A stretch of DNA of 64,000 nucleotides from Bacteroidota bacterium (lineage in GTDB: Bacteria > Bacteroidota > Bacteroidia > Chitinophagales > Chitinophagaceae): positions 37,779 to 101,778 of the forward strand of contig JAFEAB010000102.1 of assembly GCA_018266615.1 (NCBI GenBank), in the 5' to 3' direction. How positions within the stretch are numbered: position 1 is the first letter of the stretch; each line of letters starts with the position of its first letter. Of the stretch, positions 26,051 to 34,856 are shown one piece after another. The position numbers were made by a program, and so were the translations under genes. The notes beneath the pieces were generated by a model. It saw nothing but the letters and a program-made list of their open reading frames with translations. It was not told where the DNA came from and ran no database searches.

Positions 26051-27163
26051 GTGAAATACAAATTGGCATACCTCTGTGGAACCTCGAGCTGGGGCGGGTT
26101 AGAAATGAACCAATTGCGGAATGCTATTTGGATGCAACAAAGGGGACATGCTGTGGTAATTCTTTGTTGCGGTAATTCTCCCATTGAAGAAAATGCCCGG
26201 AAAGAAAATGTGAAAGTAATTCAAATTGACCGGCACCGGAAGTATTATGATATCGGAAAAGGATTAGCCCTGGTTCAAATTATTAAACGGGAACAAATTA
26301 CCCACCTGATTGTAAGGGCAACCTACGATATGAGCATTGCGGCTTTTGCCAAATGGAAACTGAGAAACAACCTGCATCTGTCTTATTTTATGGAAATGCA
26401 GTTGGGGATTTCGAAGCGAAATATTTTTCACAGTCTTCGTTTTCGAAAGTTTGATTTATGGGCATGCCCACTTCATTGGCTGGCACAACAGGTGAAAATT
26501 TTGACCCGCTTTCCAAAAGAGCGGATCAGGGTAATACCTTCGGGGCTGGACCTTCATCAGTTTAGTTCAGAAAAAAAGATGCAGGATGCGCGGCAGGTTC
26601 TTGGGTTACCCTTGGATGGGTTTTTGTTTGGATTAATAGGAAGGTTTGATGTTCATAAAGGGCAACTGTTGCTTTTGGATGCGATGCAAAAATGCAACCA
26701 GACCAATTTTTCAGTAGTTTTTTTGGGCGAACCAACCCGAAATGAAGGGGAAACGTATTTTGCTCAAATGCAGCAGCGAATAAATAACCATCAATTATCT
26801 CACCGCGTATTTATTCTCCCTTTCAGAAAGGAAATAGTTGATTTTTATAAAGCGATTAATTGTTTTGTGATGGCTTCCAAATCAGAAACTTTTGGGATGG
26901 TTACCATTGAGGCGATGGCTTGTGGCACCCAGATTTTGGGAAGTAGTTCGGGCGGGACCCCCGAAATTTTACAGCAGGGTAAATTGGGGCTTTTGTTTAA
27001 AGCATCGGATAGCGACGACCTGGCGCAAAAGTTAAAACAAGCCATAGCGGGAAGCCATTTTGTGGCACCGGAAATATTGAAAGAAGAAGCCGGAAAATAT
27101 AGCCATTCCGTTGTTTGCCAAAAAGTGGAAGAGGCGCTTGGGTTAAATAATGTGGCTATTTAG
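26051..27163 (+). CDS. Glycosyltransferase family 4 (GT-B fold)
   Basis: A 370-residue GT-B glycosyltransferase starting at GTG. The N-terminal acceptor domain begins KYKLAYLCGTSSWGGLEMNQLR. The C-terminal donor domain has GLIGRFDVHKGQLLLLDAM near residue 194 and the hallmark SKSETFGMVTIEAMACGTQI (E-x7-E type motif) near residue 276, then GGTPEILQQGKLGLLF. Such enzymes transfer a sugar from a nucleotide donor to lipid or polysaccharide acceptors. A TAATTTTG box at 26035-26042 would give an almost leaderless mRNA. It overlaps paaY tail to tail by 8 bp and is otherwise isolated; donor unknown. Confidence 0.87.
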   Translation: MKYKLAYLCGTSSWGGLEMNQLRNAIWMQQRGHAVVILCCGNSPIEENARKENVKVIQIDRHRKYYDIGKGLALVQIIKREQITHLIVRATYDMSIAAFAKWKLRNNLHLSYFMEMQLGISKRNIFHSLRFRKFDLWACPLHWLAQQVKILTRFPKERIRVIPSGLDLHQFSSEKKMQDARQVLGLPLDGFLFGLIGRFDVHKGQLLLLDAMQKCNQTNFSVVFLGEPTRNEGETYFAQMQQRINNHQLSHRVFILPFRKEIVDFYKAINCFVMASKSETFGMVTIEAMACGTQILGSSSGGTPEILQQGKLGLLFKASDSDDLAQKLKQAIAGSHFVAPEILKEEAGKYSHSVVCQKVEEALGLNNVAI

Positions 27164-27746
27164 TTTCATCCCAGGTTTTGTAATGGGAAGATTGCTCCCT
27201 GCGGTTTGAAGGAATTTCCCGAAGCGGTTCACAGGGCTTCCAGTGTTTGTGCATTTCGGATGGAAGTTGTTGATACAAGTTTGTTCCTGCGGTTTTCCAG
27301 TTAATCATTTCATCCGATACTTCTTTGATGATTTTGTGTGGATTGCCCACCACCAGACTGCGTGGAGGAATAATTATATCCGCTTGAATAAAGCAGAGGG
27401 CTCCAACGATTGATTCTTTGCCAAGTTTCACCTTATCCATGATCACCGCATTCATTCCCACGAGGCAATTTTCGCCAATCTCCGACCCATGTATAATGGC
27501 TCCATGCCCGATATGAGCGGATCGCCTTAAAAAAACAGTAGTTCCCGGAAACATATGAATAGTGCAGTTCTCCTGGATATTGCATCCGTCTTCTATGATT
27601 ATTTCACCCCAATCGCCCCGAAGGGCAGCACCCGGCCCAACGTACACATTCCTTCCAATTACAACATTACCGGTAACTGCAGCCTGCGGGTGAATGAATG
27701 CAGACTCGTGAATTACCGGCCGGTATCCATTGTATTCGTAAATCAT
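27156..27746 (-). CDS. paaY: Hexapeptide-repeat protein PaaY
   Basis: A 196-residue left-handed beta-helix protein of the gamma-carbonic-anhydrase-like group. Hexapeptide repeats run from about residue 15 to 150 (AAVTGNVVIGRNVYVGPGAA, NIQENCTIHMFPGT, HIGHGAIIHGSEIG). The position at the end of the paa operon and the C-terminal extension with WKPCEPLREI fit PaaY, a thioesterase that hydrolyses ring-hydroxylated CoA thioesters and protects against dead-end CoA products. The start overlaps the paaI stop (4 nt), showing coupling. Metal-binding histidines of the trimer interface appear in HMFPG, HIGHG. Assignment leans on context and fold. Confidence 0.87.
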   Translation of the reverse strand: MIYEYNGYRPVIHESAFIHPQAAVTGNVVIGRNVYVGPGAALRGDWGEIIIEDGCNIQENCTIHMFPGTTVFLRRSAHIGHGAIIHGSEIGENCLVGMNAVIMDKVKLGKESIVGALCFIQADIIIPPRSLVVGNPHKIIKEVSDEMINWKTAGTNLYQQLPSEMHKHWKPCEPLREIPSNRREQSSHYKTWDETK

Positions 27747-28180
27747 GATGTGCTAATCAGGGATTTATTGGTGCGGAAACAAGTACCTTTAAAAAGGGCC
27801 ACGGTATGGCCATGCTGGTTGGTAATGGTTATATGGTACAGACCCGTTGACCGGCCATTATGAATCTCTGCCGCTTCGGCAATAAGTTCATCGCCCACAT
27901 GCACGGGTTTGGTGAAGTTGATGGAGGTATCGAGTGCAACGGAAAGTACATTTCGGTTGTTACAGGCAAAGGCAAATGCACTGTCTGCCAGGGAGAAGGC
28001 GATCCCGCCATGCACAATACCAAAACCATTTATCATTTCAGGACGTACGGTCATTTTAATTTTACTACTTCCCTCCGAAATGGTAAGTATCGAAATGCCC
28101 AGCCATTTACTAAATCCATCGTGGTTCATCATGTGATCCACCACTTCGCGTGGGGTTGGTTTTTGCGACATATTATTCAC
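27743..28180 (-). CDS. paaI: Hydroxyphenylacetyl-CoA thioesterase PaaI
   Basis: A 145-residue hot-dog-fold thioesterase. The hallmark is HGGIAFSLADSAFAFACN near residue 58, which holds the catalytic Asp and the family-specific LADSAFAFA helix of PaaI. GFSKWLGISI and HVGDELIAEA are also typical. It releases CoA from aberrant phenylacetate intermediates. It overlaps paaG by 8 nt upstream and paaY by 4 nt downstream, so the three are translationally coupled. Confidence 0.93.
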   Translation of the reverse strand: MNNMSQKPTPREVVDHMMNHDGFSKWLGISILTISEGSSKIKMTVRPEMINGFGIVHGGIAFSLADSAFAFACNNRNVLSVALDTSINFTKPVHVGDELIAEAAEIHNGRSTGLYHITITNQHGHTVALFKGTCFRTNKSLISTS

Positions 28181-28949
28181 CTTTAAATTGGGGAGGGCGT
28201 TTTTCCAAAAATGCAGTTATTCCTTCCCGGTAGTCGTGTGTGTTTGCAGCTTTCTGTTGCAATTCATCTTCTGTAGCGAGTTGCTGTTCCCAGGATTGTT
28301 GCATCGATTGATTCAGGGCCATTTTGGTAAAGGCAAGCCCCCGTGTAGGGAGGCCGGCCAGTTCATGGGCCAGGTTTATTGAATCTTCTAAAAATGTGTC
28401 AGCGGGTAAGACTTTATATATCATACCCATTCTTTCTGCTTGCTCAGGGGATATTTTATCTCCCAGCATCATAATCGCGCTGGCTTTTTGCCAGCCAACC
28501 AGCCGCGGAAGAAAGAAGGTGCCGCCACTGTCGGGAATCAACCCGATTTTACTGAATGCCTGGATGAAGGATGCGTTCGATGCCGCCAACACTACATCAC
28601 AACAAAGGGCCATGTTGGCTCCGGCACCCGCTGCCACGCCATTTACCGCGGCAATAACCGGTTTTTCCAGTTGGCGTATTCTTCTTACGATGGGGTTATA
28701 ATGTTCGCTTAGGATTTTGTTAATGCCTACCGGATTATCGCTTGTCAGCTCCGAAATATCCTGCCCGGCACAGAAGGCTTTACCCGTTCCCGTTATTAAA
28801 ACGGCCCTGATATTTTTATCCGCACCCGTTTCATCCAGCGCTTTTTGTAATGCCAGCGCCATTTCCCGGTTAAAGGAATTGAATTTTTCGGGCCGGTTCA
28901 GGCGAAGAATGGCTATATGGCCTTTTATTTCAGTAATAATACTGCTCAT
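28173..28949 (-). CDS. paaG: Ring-1,2-epoxyphenylacetyl-CoA isomerase PaaG
   Basis: A 258-residue crotonase-fold enzyme. GKAFCAGQDISEL near residue 56 is the first oxyanion-hole segment; NGVAAGAGANMALCCDVVLA near 104 is the second. The Asp of IPDSGGTFFLPRLVGW near 137 and FLEKRPPQFKGE at the C-terminus are typical of PaaG. It converts the epoxide made by PaaABCE to the oxepin-CoA. It sits between paaD and paaI in the operon, with 137 bp separating it from paaD. The family also includes plain enoyl-CoA hydratases, but the context favours PaaG. Confidence 0.92.
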   Translation of the reverse strand: MSSIITEIKGHIAILRLNRPEKFNSFNREMALALQKALDETGADKNIRAVLITGTGKAFCAGQDISELTSDNPVGINKILSEHYNPIVRRIRQLEKPVIAAVNGVAAGAGANMALCCDVVLAASNASFIQAFSKIGLIPDSGGTFFLPRLVGWQKASAIMMLGDKISPEQAERMGMIYKVLPADTFLEDSINLAHELAGLPTRGLAFTKMALNQSMQQSWEQQLATEDELQQKAANTHDYREGITAFLEKRPPQFKGE

Positions 28950-29086
28950 TATTTTTCAATTATGGCAAGGTAAAAATTGCGTATTGGGTAAAATTATATT
29001 TTCTGAATTAACATCCACGCCTATGGAAAATTAAATTGGAGCATACCAAAAATCTTCCTGCCAGAGCAACGCGGATAAAGGTAGGA

Positions 29087-29548
29087 CTAATGGCATTTAA
29101 AATAATCGAATGGCTCTTTACAGTCGAGGCATTGGTAGAGTGATTTACAGGCAGTAGAGCCAAAGTGGCTGATGCAGGTAACGTGGGGGCTTTTACAGCG
29201 TGGACAGGTTATTTCCCGGTTTGCCGGTTTAGGTGGGGCAATACCATAGTCTTCCAGTTTTTTCTTTCCCGCCTGGCTCATCCAATCGGTAGTCCATGCA
29301 GGAGAGAGCCGGGTAGTAATTTTAATTTTAGGTAACCCGTATTCCATCATTTTAAGCCGGATGTCGGTATTAATAGCATCTGTGGCCGGGCATCCGGAAT
29401 AAGTAGGGGTAACTACAATTTCCGGAATTTCTCCATTCAAATTTACGGCTCGCACGATTCCCAGGTCGAGGATACTGAGAACCGGGATTTCGGGATCGGC
29501 AACGGTTTCTAATATCCGGAAAATTTCATCTGCAGTAAATGATTTCAT
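29087..29548 (-). CDS. paaD: Phenylacetyl-CoA epoxidase subunit PaaD
   Basis: A 153-residue MIP18/DUF59-type protein required for assembly of the phenylacetyl-CoA epoxidase. The DUF59 part has DPEIPVLSILDLGIVRAV and PTYSGCPATDAI, the latter with the reactive Cys. The C-terminal zinc-ribbon has CPRCKSPHVTC and CQ/CLDCKEPFDYFKC, four conserved cysteines seen in PaaD. It begins 4 bp after the paaC stop. Confidence 0.94.
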   Translation of the reverse strand: MKSFTADEIFRILETVADPEIPVLSILDLGIVRAVNLNGEIPEIVVTPTYSGCPATDAINTDIRLKMMEYGLPKIKITTRLSPAWTTDWMSQAGKKKLEDYGIAPPKPANREITCPRCKSPHVTCISHFGSTACKSLYQCLDCKEPFDYFKCH

Positions 29549-29552
29549 GTTA

Positions 29553-30314
29553 TTACCAGGTGGCAGTTGGTAAACTTCTTTTTAAGGATTGCATTTCGGC
29601 AAGTATATAGCCCATGGCTTCGGTATGGATTCCGGTTTTTCCGGACTGTTGCATAAAGGTCTTTCCGGGAAGGGATAAGGTAGCTTCTTCCAGCACATTG
29701 GAAACCGTTTCCGTCCAGGGTTTTTCAAGTTGGGAAACATCTGCTGCTATAGTGCCTGCCAGTTGCAGTTCGTAAGGTGCCGGAACAAAAAGGCCGCCTG
29801 TAAATTCCCAAACTTCATTTAGTGCCGTAACCATCCTGGAATGGCTTTCGGGGGTACCATCTCCAAGCCTGATAACCCATTCGCTGCTCCAGGCAATGTG
29901 ATAGGCTGTTTCTTTCAGGGATTTTTCGGCAATGGCTGCAATTTGTGTATCCGTAGAATGTAATAAGCGCTTCAGTTGCAGGTCCTGAAAAACACTGAAT
30001 AAAAATTGACGGAGGGTGGTTTTCGCCCAATCTCCTTTTTCCAGCTCTACCAACAAGGGGTTTTTGAATTCCCGTTCATCCCGAAGGTAGGCGAGGCTGT
30101 CTTCATCAGCCTGTGCATTTGGATTTGCTGTGTTAATCAGGCTGGCCGCATGCTGGTAATAATTCCGGGCCTGCCCCAGCAGGTCGAGAGAAATATTGGT
30201 AATGGCAATATCCTGCTCCAGGATGGGCCCGTGTCCGCACCATTCGCTGTTTCGTTGGGCGAGTACCAGGGTAGTGTCGGCCAGATGGAGAACGTAATCA
30301 AGATGTGCATTCAT
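29553..30314 (-). CDS. paaC: Phenylacetyl-CoA epoxidase subunit PaaC
   Basis: A 253-residue structural subunit of the epoxidase, a ferritin-like helical protein lacking the diiron site. The start LHLADTTLVLAQRNSEWCGH and EQDIAITNISLDLLGQARNY are classic PaaC signatures; AYHIAWSSEWVIRLGDGT and WTETVSNVLEEATL follow. It stabilises PaaA in a heterotetramer. It lies 11 bp after paaB. Confidence 0.95.
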   Translation of the reverse strand: MNAHLDYVLHLADTTLVLAQRNSEWCGHGPILEQDIAITNISLDLLGQARNYYQHAASLINTANPNAQADEDSLAYLRDEREFKNPLLVELEKGDWAKTTLRQFLFSVFQDLQLKRLLHSTDTQIAAIAEKSLKETAYHIAWSSEWVIRLGDGTPESHSRMVTALNEVWEFTGGLFVPAPYELQLAGTIAADVSQLEKPWTETVSNVLEEATLSLPGKTFMQQSGKTGIHTEAMGYILAEMQSLKRSLPTATW

Positions 30315-30325
30315 AACGGTAAGGG

Positions 30326-30691
30326 TTACATGTGTTTTACCTCTTCGGGCAGGTTATAAAAGGAAGGGTGCCGGTATATTTTATCGGCGGCGGGGTCGTA
30401 CAGCATGGCGGCATCATCGGGATTGGAGGCATGGAGGTTTTTGCTTTCCACCACCCAAATGCTGATTCCTTCCTGCCGGCGGGTATAAACGTCTCTTGCA
30501 TTTTTTATGGCCATTTCGGCATCGGTTGCATGGAGGGATCCAACATGTTTATGATCGAGGCCCTGTTTACTACGAATGAAAACTTCCCAAAGCGGCCACT
30601 CGTGCTCGTCCCGGGTAACAGGAGTTGATGGTGCCGACGATTTTTCTTCGGGGATATCGCCGTAGTAGAATTTTTTTATTTGTATTTGCAT
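30326..30691 (-). CDS. paaB: Phenylacetyl-CoA epoxidase subunit PaaB
   Basis: A 121-residue small subunit. The ATG at 30691 is chosen because the protein then begins MQIQIKKFYYGDI and reaches EWPLWEVFIRSKQGLDHKHV, the standard PaaB opening; an upstream frame extension lies inside paaA sequence. GSLHATDAEMAIKNARDVYTR and VVESKNLHASNPDDAAMLYD complete the fold. It bridges the PaaAC heterodimers. Ten bp separate it from the paaA stop. Confidence 0.95.
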   Translation of the reverse strand: MQIQIKKFYYGDIPEEKSSAPSTPVTRDEHEWPLWEVFIRSKQGLDHKHVGSLHATDAEMAIKNARDVYTRRQEGISIWVVESKNLHASNPDDAAMLYDPAADKIYRHPSFYNLPEEVKHM

Positions 30692-30701
30692 GGCAGTGGA
30701 A

Positions 30702-31652
30702 TTAAGCGACTTTTTGTTTTTTAGCAGCAGCTTTTTTTTCGGCATAGGCAACGGCGGCTTCGCGCACCCAGCTTCCATTATCGTGGGCGGCCCTTCTGGC
30801 ATGCAACCGTTGTTTGTTACAGGGGCCATTTCCTTTTACTACATTCCAAAATTCTTCCCAGTTAATTTCTCCAAAATCAAAGTGCCCTCTTTTATCATTC
30901 CATTTCAGTTCGGAGTCTGGCAATGTCATTCCCAAAATTTTTACCTGTTGGGCAATCATATCAACAAATTGCTGGCGGAGCTCATCGTTGGTTTTGCGTT
31001 TGATTTTCCATTTCATGCTGAGCTCGCTGTTGGGGCTGTCGCTATCTTTGGGCCCAAACATCATCAGGCTGGGCCACCACCAGCGGTTGATGGCATCCTG
31101 GCACATCGCTTTTTGTTCTGTGGTGCCACGGCTCAATTCCAACAGGGCTTCAAAACCCTGGCGTTGGTGGAAACTTTCCTCTTTACAGATTCTCACCATG
31201 GCCCTTGCATACGGGCCGTAAGAAGTACGGCACAACATCACCTGGTTTAAAATGGCAGCACCATCCACCAGCCAACCAATGGCTCCCATATCGGCCCAGG
31301 TAAGGGTGGGGTAATTAAAAATAGAGGAGTATTTGGCTTTCCCCATCAACAGGTCGGCTACCATTTCCTCGCGGCTGCTGCCCAGGGTTTCGGCAGCGGA
31401 ATATAAATACAATCCATGGCCTGCTTCATCCTGAACTTTTGCAATCAGGATGGCTTTGCGTTTTAAACTGGGCGCACGGGTAATCCAGTTTCCTTCCGGT
31501 AACATGCCCACCACTTCGGAATGAGCGTGTTGGCTGATTTGCCTGAGATTGGTTTTCCGGTAAGCCTCCGGCATCCAATCCATGGCCTCCACTTTAATTT
31601 CCTTATCTACTTTATCCTGGAAAACCGATTCCAGCCGGGTAATTTCTGTCAT
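30702..31652 (-). CDS. paaA: Phenylacetyl-CoA epoxidase catalytic subunit PaaA
   Basis: A 316-residue diiron oxygenase subunit that epoxidises the ring of phenylacetyl-CoA. Iron-ligand helices are visible: [20 protein letters not shown] (ExxH near residue 98) and [20 protein letters not shown] (ExxH near residue 154). [20 protein letters not shown] lies between. The ATG at 31652 gives [12 protein letters not shown]; a TATTTTTG -7 box at 31668-31675 and a palindromic operator at 31690-31711 lie just upstream. It is the first gene of the paaA-B-C-D-G-I-Y run. The reductase paaE is 5.8 kb away, beyond four genes of opposite strand. Confidence 0.96.
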   Translation of the reverse strand: MTEITRLESVFQDKVDKEIKVEAMDWMPEAYRKTNLRQISQHAHSEVVGMLPEGNWITRAPSLKRKAILIAKVQDEAGHGLYLYSAAETLGSSREEMVADLLMGKAKYSSIFNYPTLTWADMGAIGWLVDGAAILNQVMLCRTSYGPYARAMVRICKEESFHQRQGFEALLELSRGTTEQKAMCQDAINRWWWPSLMMFGPKDSDSPNSELSMKWKIKRKTNDELRQQFVDMIAQQVKILGMTLPDSELKWNDKRGHFDFGEINWEEFWNVVKGNGPCNKQRLHARRAAHDNGSWVREAAVAYAEKKAAAKKQKVA

Positions 31653-31667
31653 CTTAATGGCTTTATA

Positions 31668-31675
31668 CAAAAATA
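31668..31675 (-). promoter_or_regulatory. -7 element of the paaA operon
   Basis: The minus strand reads TATTTTTG, an exact TAnnTTTG, 15 bp before the paaA ATG. The -33 region lies inside the operator at 31690-31711, so bound regulator would exclude RNA polymerase. Confidence 0.55.
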
Positions 31676-31689
31676 GGGAATTACCCCTC

Positions 31690-31711
31690 AAAACTAACGA
31701 TTGTTAGTTTT
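31690..31711. promoter_or_regulatory. TetR-type operator of the paaA operon
   Basis: Arms AAAACTAA and TTAGTTTT flank CGATTG, a 22-bp inverted repeat. The same arms around CGGTTA occur at 39144-39165 before the tetR gene, so one regulator probably controls both paa transcripts. Confidence 0.7.
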
Positions 31712-31751
31712 TAACTTTAAAATTTCCCTCTATTATACTCCTGTATAAGTA

Positions 31752-31782
31752 TTGTACGGGTTATGCTACTCCTTTAGATTTG
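31752..31782 (+). promoter_or_regulatory. Promoter of the phosphosignalling island
   Basis: TTG at 31752-31754 and TAGATTTG at 31775-31782 are 20 bp apart, an excellent Bacteroidota -33/-7 pair. Initiation near 31789 would give a leader of about 90 nt to the ATG at 31882. Confidence 0.65.
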
Positions 31783-31881
31783 TTAGCTTCTTCGATTCCT
31801 ATTTATGCCAGGATCCAATCCTACCAAAGCCAACAGGTTTTCGACCCGCTAATCAACAATTTTCAACTAAATCATCAAAAA

Positions 31882-33573
31882 ATGAGTACCAAAATTGAAC
31901 ATTATGTAATCAGGCACAGCAAAGGCACAAAGAGTAATCAGGTAGAAGAGTTTGATTTCAATAAAAAGAGCCTGAGCATTGGCCGAGCAGCCGGAAGCGA
32001 TATTCAATATGACCCCGAACAGGAGTCGATTGTAAGCAGGGAACATGGCAGGATTGAAAAAGTAAAGGAGGACCCCCTGCAGTTTGTTATTATAGATAAC
32101 AATAGCCGGAATGGAATTTTTGTGAATAAGGAGAGGGTAAAAGGTTCTCATCCTTTAAACCCGGGAGATGAAGTTCAGTTGGGTATGAATGGCCCGGTAT
32201 TCAGTTTTGACATTTATCCCCGCCCGCAGGATATGATGCAGGCCACCCGGGTGGTGGAAATTCCCACTTCTATTAAAGCCACTACGGTTTCGGGTACGCA
32301 AACTGCGGTTTCCCAATCGTCATCGGGCGAACCTGCCAAAACCGGAATTGGGAAGCAAACCGTAGAAAGGATGCTTCAGAGTGAAAGAAAAAAATCGAAG
32401 AATACGCTTGCATTAGTAGTGGTAGGGCTTCTGGCTGCTGCAGGAATTTTGGGGTTTCTTTTTAAAGATAAAATTTTCCCTAAGGCACAGAAGGAAACAG
32501 TGATTATTGGAGACACTACCAATAAGAATAAAAAAACGCCGGAACAAATCAGCAAAGAGAATGAAGACCGGGTTGTTCAAATTGAATTTGCATGGCAATT
32601 ATACGATGTGGCTACTAATGATGAAATGTGGCATTTATATGTACCCGTAAAACAGCAGGACGGATCTACCCAGTATATGGCAGCTTATATTAGGAATGCT
32701 GAAGGGAAAATTGAGCCTTATATTGATACCAAGAAAAATGTAAGTATGGGTGTACCCATTGGGATTGCAGGGGCAAGTGGAACCGGATTTGTGGTTTCTA
32801 ATGATGGGTTTATTTTGACCAACCGTCACGTTGGAGCAGGTTGGATGACCCGGTATAACTTCCCCCAGTATGCTTTCCCGGGAGTATTGGTAGGTTATCA
32901 AAATAATAAGCCGGCTATTGTCCCCAATTTTCAGGTTACCCCAGATGATGTATCTGGCTGGGTACCTTCAGAGGCTAAGGTTGCCGGAGGATACTCTGCG
33001 TATAAAGGAAGTATTAAGGGCCGCAATACGTATATGAATGTAATCTTTGCCGGGACTGCATTGCGTAGGCCAGTAGTTTCTTCCACCCCTTCTGATGAAC
33101 ATGATGTAGCTATGATAAAAGTTGAGATGCCCCAATCGCTTTCAAAAGTTACTATGAAGGATGATTATAAAAACGTTCGCCCCGGGCAGGCTGTTACTGT
33201 AATGGGATATCCCGGAATTGCTCCTATGGAATTTGTAATGCGTAATTCAAAGGATCCGTTTAATCAGGATACCCAGTTTTCAAGCGTGCCTACACCAACG
33301 GTTACACCGGGAAGTATTGGAAGAATTATTCCGGGGTCTTCATCTCCCAATGCTAAAACGGTAACATACAGCACTTTTGGCGACTCTTACCAGCTAACCA
33401 TCAATGCTACTGGTGCAGGAAATAGTGGAGGCCCATTGTTTGATGATGAGGGAAATGTGATTGGGATCTTTTATGCAGGAATGTCGGATGGACAAGGCAC
33501 AAAGATTTCTTTTGCAGTTCCTATTAAATATGGATTGGAATTGATGGGAATAACCAAAGTAACCGGTAATTAA
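31882..33573 (+). CDS. FHA domain - transmembrane - trypsin-like serine protease fusion
   Basis: A 563-residue protein. An N-terminal forkhead-associated domain (about residues 25-112) has SIGRAAGSD, SREHGRI and NNSRNGIFVN, i.e. the Arg, Ser, His and Asn phosphothreonine-binding residues. A 55-residue Ser/Thr-rich linker and one membrane span (about 175-194, LALVVVGLLAAAGILGFLF) follow. Beyond it is a chymotrypsin-fold protease: His316 in ILTNRHVG, Asp408 in DEHDVAMIKV, Ser515 in GAGNSGGPLFD. There is no PDZ domain, unlike HtrA/DegP. The predicted topology is FHA in the cytoplasm and protease in the periplasm. The ATG at 31882 is preferred over 31780 because the earlier codons have no FHA similarity. 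It begins a four-gene + strand run with two kinases and a phosphatase; the first kinase starts 23 bp after its stop. Confidence 0.88.
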   Translation: MSTKIEHYVIRHSKGTKSNQVEEFDFNKKSLSIGRAAGSDIQYDPEQESIVSREHGRIEKVKEDPLQFVIIDNNSRNGIFVNKERVKGSHPLNPGDEVQLGMNGPVFSFDIYPRPQDMMQATRVVEIPTSIKATTVSGTQTAVSQSSSGEPAKTGIGKQTVERMLQSERKKSKNTLALVVVGLLAAAGILGFLFKDKIFPKAQKETVIIGDTTNKNKKTPEQISKENEDRVVQIEFAWQLYDVATNDEMWHLYVPVKQQDGSTQYMAAYIRNAEGKIEPYIDTKKNVSMGVPIGIAGASGTGFVVSNDGFILTNRHVGAGWMTRYNFPQYAFPGVLVGYQNNKPAIVPNFQVTPDDVSGWVPSEAKVAGGYSAYKGSIKGRNTYMNVIFAGTALRRPVVSSTPSDEHDVAMIKVEMPQSLSKVTMKDDYKNVRPGQAVTVMGYPGIAPMEFVMRNSKDPFNQDTQFSSVPTPTVTPGSIGRIIPGSSSPNAKTVTYSTFGDSYQLTINATGAGNSGGPLFDDEGNVIGIFYAGMSDGQGTKISFAVPIKYGLELMGITKVTGN

Positions 33574-33596
33574 ATTTTTCAACAAACAGCTTTGTC

Positions 33597-34856
33597 ATGG
33601 CTTATGTTTCTTCTACGCCTGATGAGGTTGATGGATATAAACTTCAGGAACGTATTGGCTCCGGCGGGATGGGAGAGGTGTATAAAGCATACAACCCCTC
33701 CCTCCACCGTTGGGCAGCCATAAAAATTCTTCACCAGGAGAATTTTATCGAACGCTTTAAGAATGAGGCTACCATCCAGGCTTCCACCAACCATCCCAAT
33801 ATTGCCAGGTTGTATGCTTTCAGCAAAATTGGCCGGCGCGATTGCATCATCATGGAATATGTGGAAGGGGATTCCTTGGATACCTTGCTTAAAAGAAAGG
33901 GAAAATTGCAGGCAGAGGAAGTTCGTAGTATTATATTTCAAATTGCGGCAGCGCTGGCCTATCTCCATAAAAAAGAAATTGTACATCGGGATATTAAACC
34001 CCAGAATATAAAAATTCAACCGGATGGCACGTTGAAGATGCTTGATTTTGGGATAGCGAAACATAAATTATCCCCCAAACTTACCCAGGCAGGATTTGTT
34101 GTGGGTACCATGGAATATCTGGCGCCGGAGCAGTTGGCGCACAAGCCCGAATTAAAATCGGATATGTGGGCCCTTGGGGTTCTTAGTTACGAAATAGCCA
34201 CCGGTTATTTACCTTTCGAATCATCCACCCTGCCCGGCTTGCAGGAAAAAATCCGCAAAGGAAGTTTTACCAATCCCGAAATCCTGGTTCCTGAAATCCC
34301 CCAGGATATTTGCCGGGTTATTGACAAGTGTCTTCGAATAAATCCTGATCTCAGGGCTTCGGCATGGGAGGTAACGAAAATTTTAGAGATGGTTGAAAGC
34401 CCCCGGGAAGAACCCATCCGATTCATGAATTTCATTTCTCAAAACCGGAAGTGGATTTTGCTGGCTTCGGGTATTGTGTTGATGGTTTTACTCCTTTTAG
34501 TTTTTAATAGCAATTCGTTTTATCAATGGAAAAGCAGAAAGGACAGCAACGAAAAATCATCATTCGAAAACAAGAAGGGAGGAATGCCGGAACAAGAGCA
34601 GGAACCCAACGCAATTGCGCCTCCGGCAACTCTTCCGGTTGAAGGGGTATGGCTAAGTACGCCGGGGATTAACAATACTCAAATTATTTTCCCCGACGGA
34701 TCAAAACAAGACCTTCCGTTTCAACTGAAAGGGAAAGAAGGAGATAACTTTGAATTAACTATTCATGCAGATGGATACAACGATAAGAAAATACAGGTGG
34801 AGATTACACCCAGAAGGAGTTCTTATGAATATTATTTAGATAAATCCGACAAATAA
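33597..34856 (+). CDS. Transmembrane Ser/Thr protein kinase (first copy)
   Basis: A 419-residue Hanks-type kinase. The catalytic domain covers about residues 14-270: glycine loop GSGGMGEVYKA, Lys43 in AAIKIL, HRDIKPQNIKI with Asp132, DFGIAKH with Asp150, and GTMEYLAPEQ as the end of the activation segment. A single span (about 280-300, LLASGIVLMVLLLLV) follows. The C-terminal 100 residues outside the membrane include IIFPDGSKQDLPFQLKG and ELTIHADGYNDKKIQVEITP, which looks like a PEGA-type beta domain. All catalytic residues are intact. The stop codon overlaps the start of the phosphatase gene by one base (TAATG), so the two are coupled. Confidence 0.9.
   Translation: MAYVSSTPDEVDGYKLQERIGSGGMGEVYKAYNPSLHRWAAIKILHQENFIERFKNEATIQASTNHPNIARLYAFSKIGRRDCIIMEYVEGDSLDTLLKRKGKLQAEEVRSIIFQIAAALAYLHKKEIVHRDIKPQNIKIQPDGTLKMLDFGIAKHKLSPKLTQAGFVVGTMEYLAPEQLAHKPELKSDMWALGVLSYEIATGYLPFESSTLPGLQEKIRKGSFTNPEILVPEIPQDICRVIDKCLRINPDLRASAWEVTKILEMVESPREEPIRFMNFISQNRKWILLASGIVLMVLLLLVFNSNSFYQWKSRKDSNEKSSFENKKGGMPEQEQEPNAIAPPATLPVEGVWLSTPGINNTQIIFPDGSKQDLPFQLKGKEGDNFELTIHADGYNDKKIQVEITPRRSSYEYYLDKSDK

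Noticed and set aside
31780..31881. N-terminal extension of the FHA-protease
   Set aside because: The 34 extra codons overlap the promoter and predicted leader and lack FHA similarity.
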